Shown piece by piece: positions 4,415-5,035 of a stretch of 5,035 bases of DNA. Made by a program: the position numbers and the translations under genes. Every line of letters starts with the position of its first letter. The first letter of the stretch is position 1. Origin of the DNA: Phycisphaerales bacterium (GTDB lineage Bacteria > Planctomycetota > Phycisphaerae > Phycisphaerales > UBA1924); assembly GCA_025453375.1 (NCBI GenBank), contig JALOQT010000137.1, positions 1 through 5,035 on the forward strand, in the 5' to 3' direction. A model generated the notes under the pieces. It was given only the letters and a program-made list of their open reading frames with translations. It did no database searches and was not told the origin of the DNA.

Positions 4415-5035
4415 CGATCAATCGCACGGCTGGGGAACACATCGATGCGCTGATGGACCAGGCCAGCGAAGCGCTGGTGCGGCGTGATTACTTCCTGGCT
4501 GAGCGGCTGGCGGCCGAGTGCCTCATCAAGGCCTTGACGCGCAAGGACTATCAGCGTGCGGGGCGGATCATCAACCCACTGCAGGAAGCCCGGCGGCAGA
4601 AGCGCGACATGGCGTGGGACGTGGGCAAGGTCACGGTGCTCGTCGAGCCGATCAGCGAGACGTTCGTGCCCGAGGCTCGGCCCGGCGACGATTCGTGCGT
4701 ACATCGATGAGCCGGAAGTGCCTCCCGCGCCCGCGCCGCCCGCGACGGGCAAGGGCAAGAAGAAGGCCGCGGAGCCGGTCGGGCCTGCCCCGATCGTCAA
4801 CCCGTTTGGCACATTCATCACGCCCTCGCTGGCGTGGATGCTCGCTGCGGGCGAGGCCTTGGGCGATGCGGCGATCGAGCAGGTCTCGACGATGAACGTC
4901 TTTCAGCGCGTTGACGAACTGGCCCAACGCCTGGCGGCACACCCGGATCACGAAAAACTCCACCAGCGACTGCGCGAAGCCTGCGAAGCGGCGGCACGCG
5001 AAGCCCTGATCAACCCCGCCGGGGCACGCTCGGCG
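4411..5035 (+). CDS. Hypothetical helical-repeat (TPR-like) protein, apparent frameshift near 4690, runs off the window
   Basis: I do not recognise the family. Residues 1-93 (4411-4689) start MTINRTAGEHIDALMDQASE. They contain paired helices resembling tetratricopeptide repeats (ALVRRDYFLAERLAAECLIK, then KALTRKDYQRAGRIINPL), followed by a short segment VGKVTVLVEPISETFVPEAR. That frame then ends quickly at TGA 4708-4710. In the frame one base later, coding continues without a stop from 4691 (IRAYIDEPEVPPAPAPPATG) to the right edge. It covers a Pro/Ala/Lys linker, PIVNPFGTFITPSLAWMLAA and a helical region VFQRVDELAQRLAAHPDHEK. Removing one base (such as G4690) or adding two restores one protein of more than 208 residues. 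The cause may be a sequencing error, a real mutation or recoding; I see no classical slippery site. The start overlaps the upstream stop as ATGA, with AGGGG (4401-4405) as a possible ribosome binding site. Confidence 0.7.

Noticed and set aside
3611..4821. Long minus-strand open frames opposite the two unknown genes
   Set aside because: Translations are Arg/Pro/His-rich and overlap each other. The plus-strand frames have natural composition, an ATGA overlap and regular helix patterns.

Overview
The window looks like a high-GC Gram-negative genome, and everything right of about 730 fits a planctomycete of the Phycisphaerae type. That is inference from general features: a long prepilin-like protein, KdsD, a DCC-family protein, heptamer-repeat spacers and two conserved-looking proteins I cannot name. 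The left 0.73 kb looks like a different, proteobacterium-like genome: the end of an ethanolamine permease followed by the start of eutB. By hand count the left part is about 62% GC (481-660) and the right part about 76% GC (1081-1260).

Layout. 1-144 (minus): N-terminus of EutB. 159-182: perfect hairpin in front of the eutB ribosome binding site. 223-741 (minus): C-terminal part of an ethanolamine permease. 721-745: abrupt junction where the permease loses its N-terminal half and an arabinose-5-phosphate isomerase (KdsD) reading the other way loses its own N-terminus. 724-1437 (plus): KdsD remainder with half of the SIS domain and two CBS domains. 1433-1565: inverted pair of degenerate 7-bp tandem repeats that includes the kdsD stop codon. 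1563-1619: intrinsic terminator (minus) for tRNA-Gly(GCC) at 1633-1704, with a candidate promoter at 1744-1772. 1821-2876 (minus): secreted prepilin-like protein. 2877-3314: gene-free stretch, strongly C-rich over G. 3315-3653 (plus): DCC-family thiol-disulfide protein. 3654-3784: short spacer packed with a 12-bp tandem repeat and interleaved palindromes, ending in a -10-like box 6 nt before the next ATG. 3785-4414 and 4411-5035 (plus): two unknown genes overlapping by ATGA. The second has an apparent frameshift near 4690 and runs off the window.

How the genes relate. Permease and eutB would together import ethanolamine and deaminate it. KdsD makes the precursor of Kdo for lipopolysaccharide. 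The tRNA, prepilin and DCC genes are separate units. The last two genes form a translationally coupled pair of unknown role. I see no transposase, CRISPR array or recognisable defence system. The points most worth checking are the chimeric junction, the inverted heptamer array, the palindrome-dense spacer before the unknown pair, and the frameshift.
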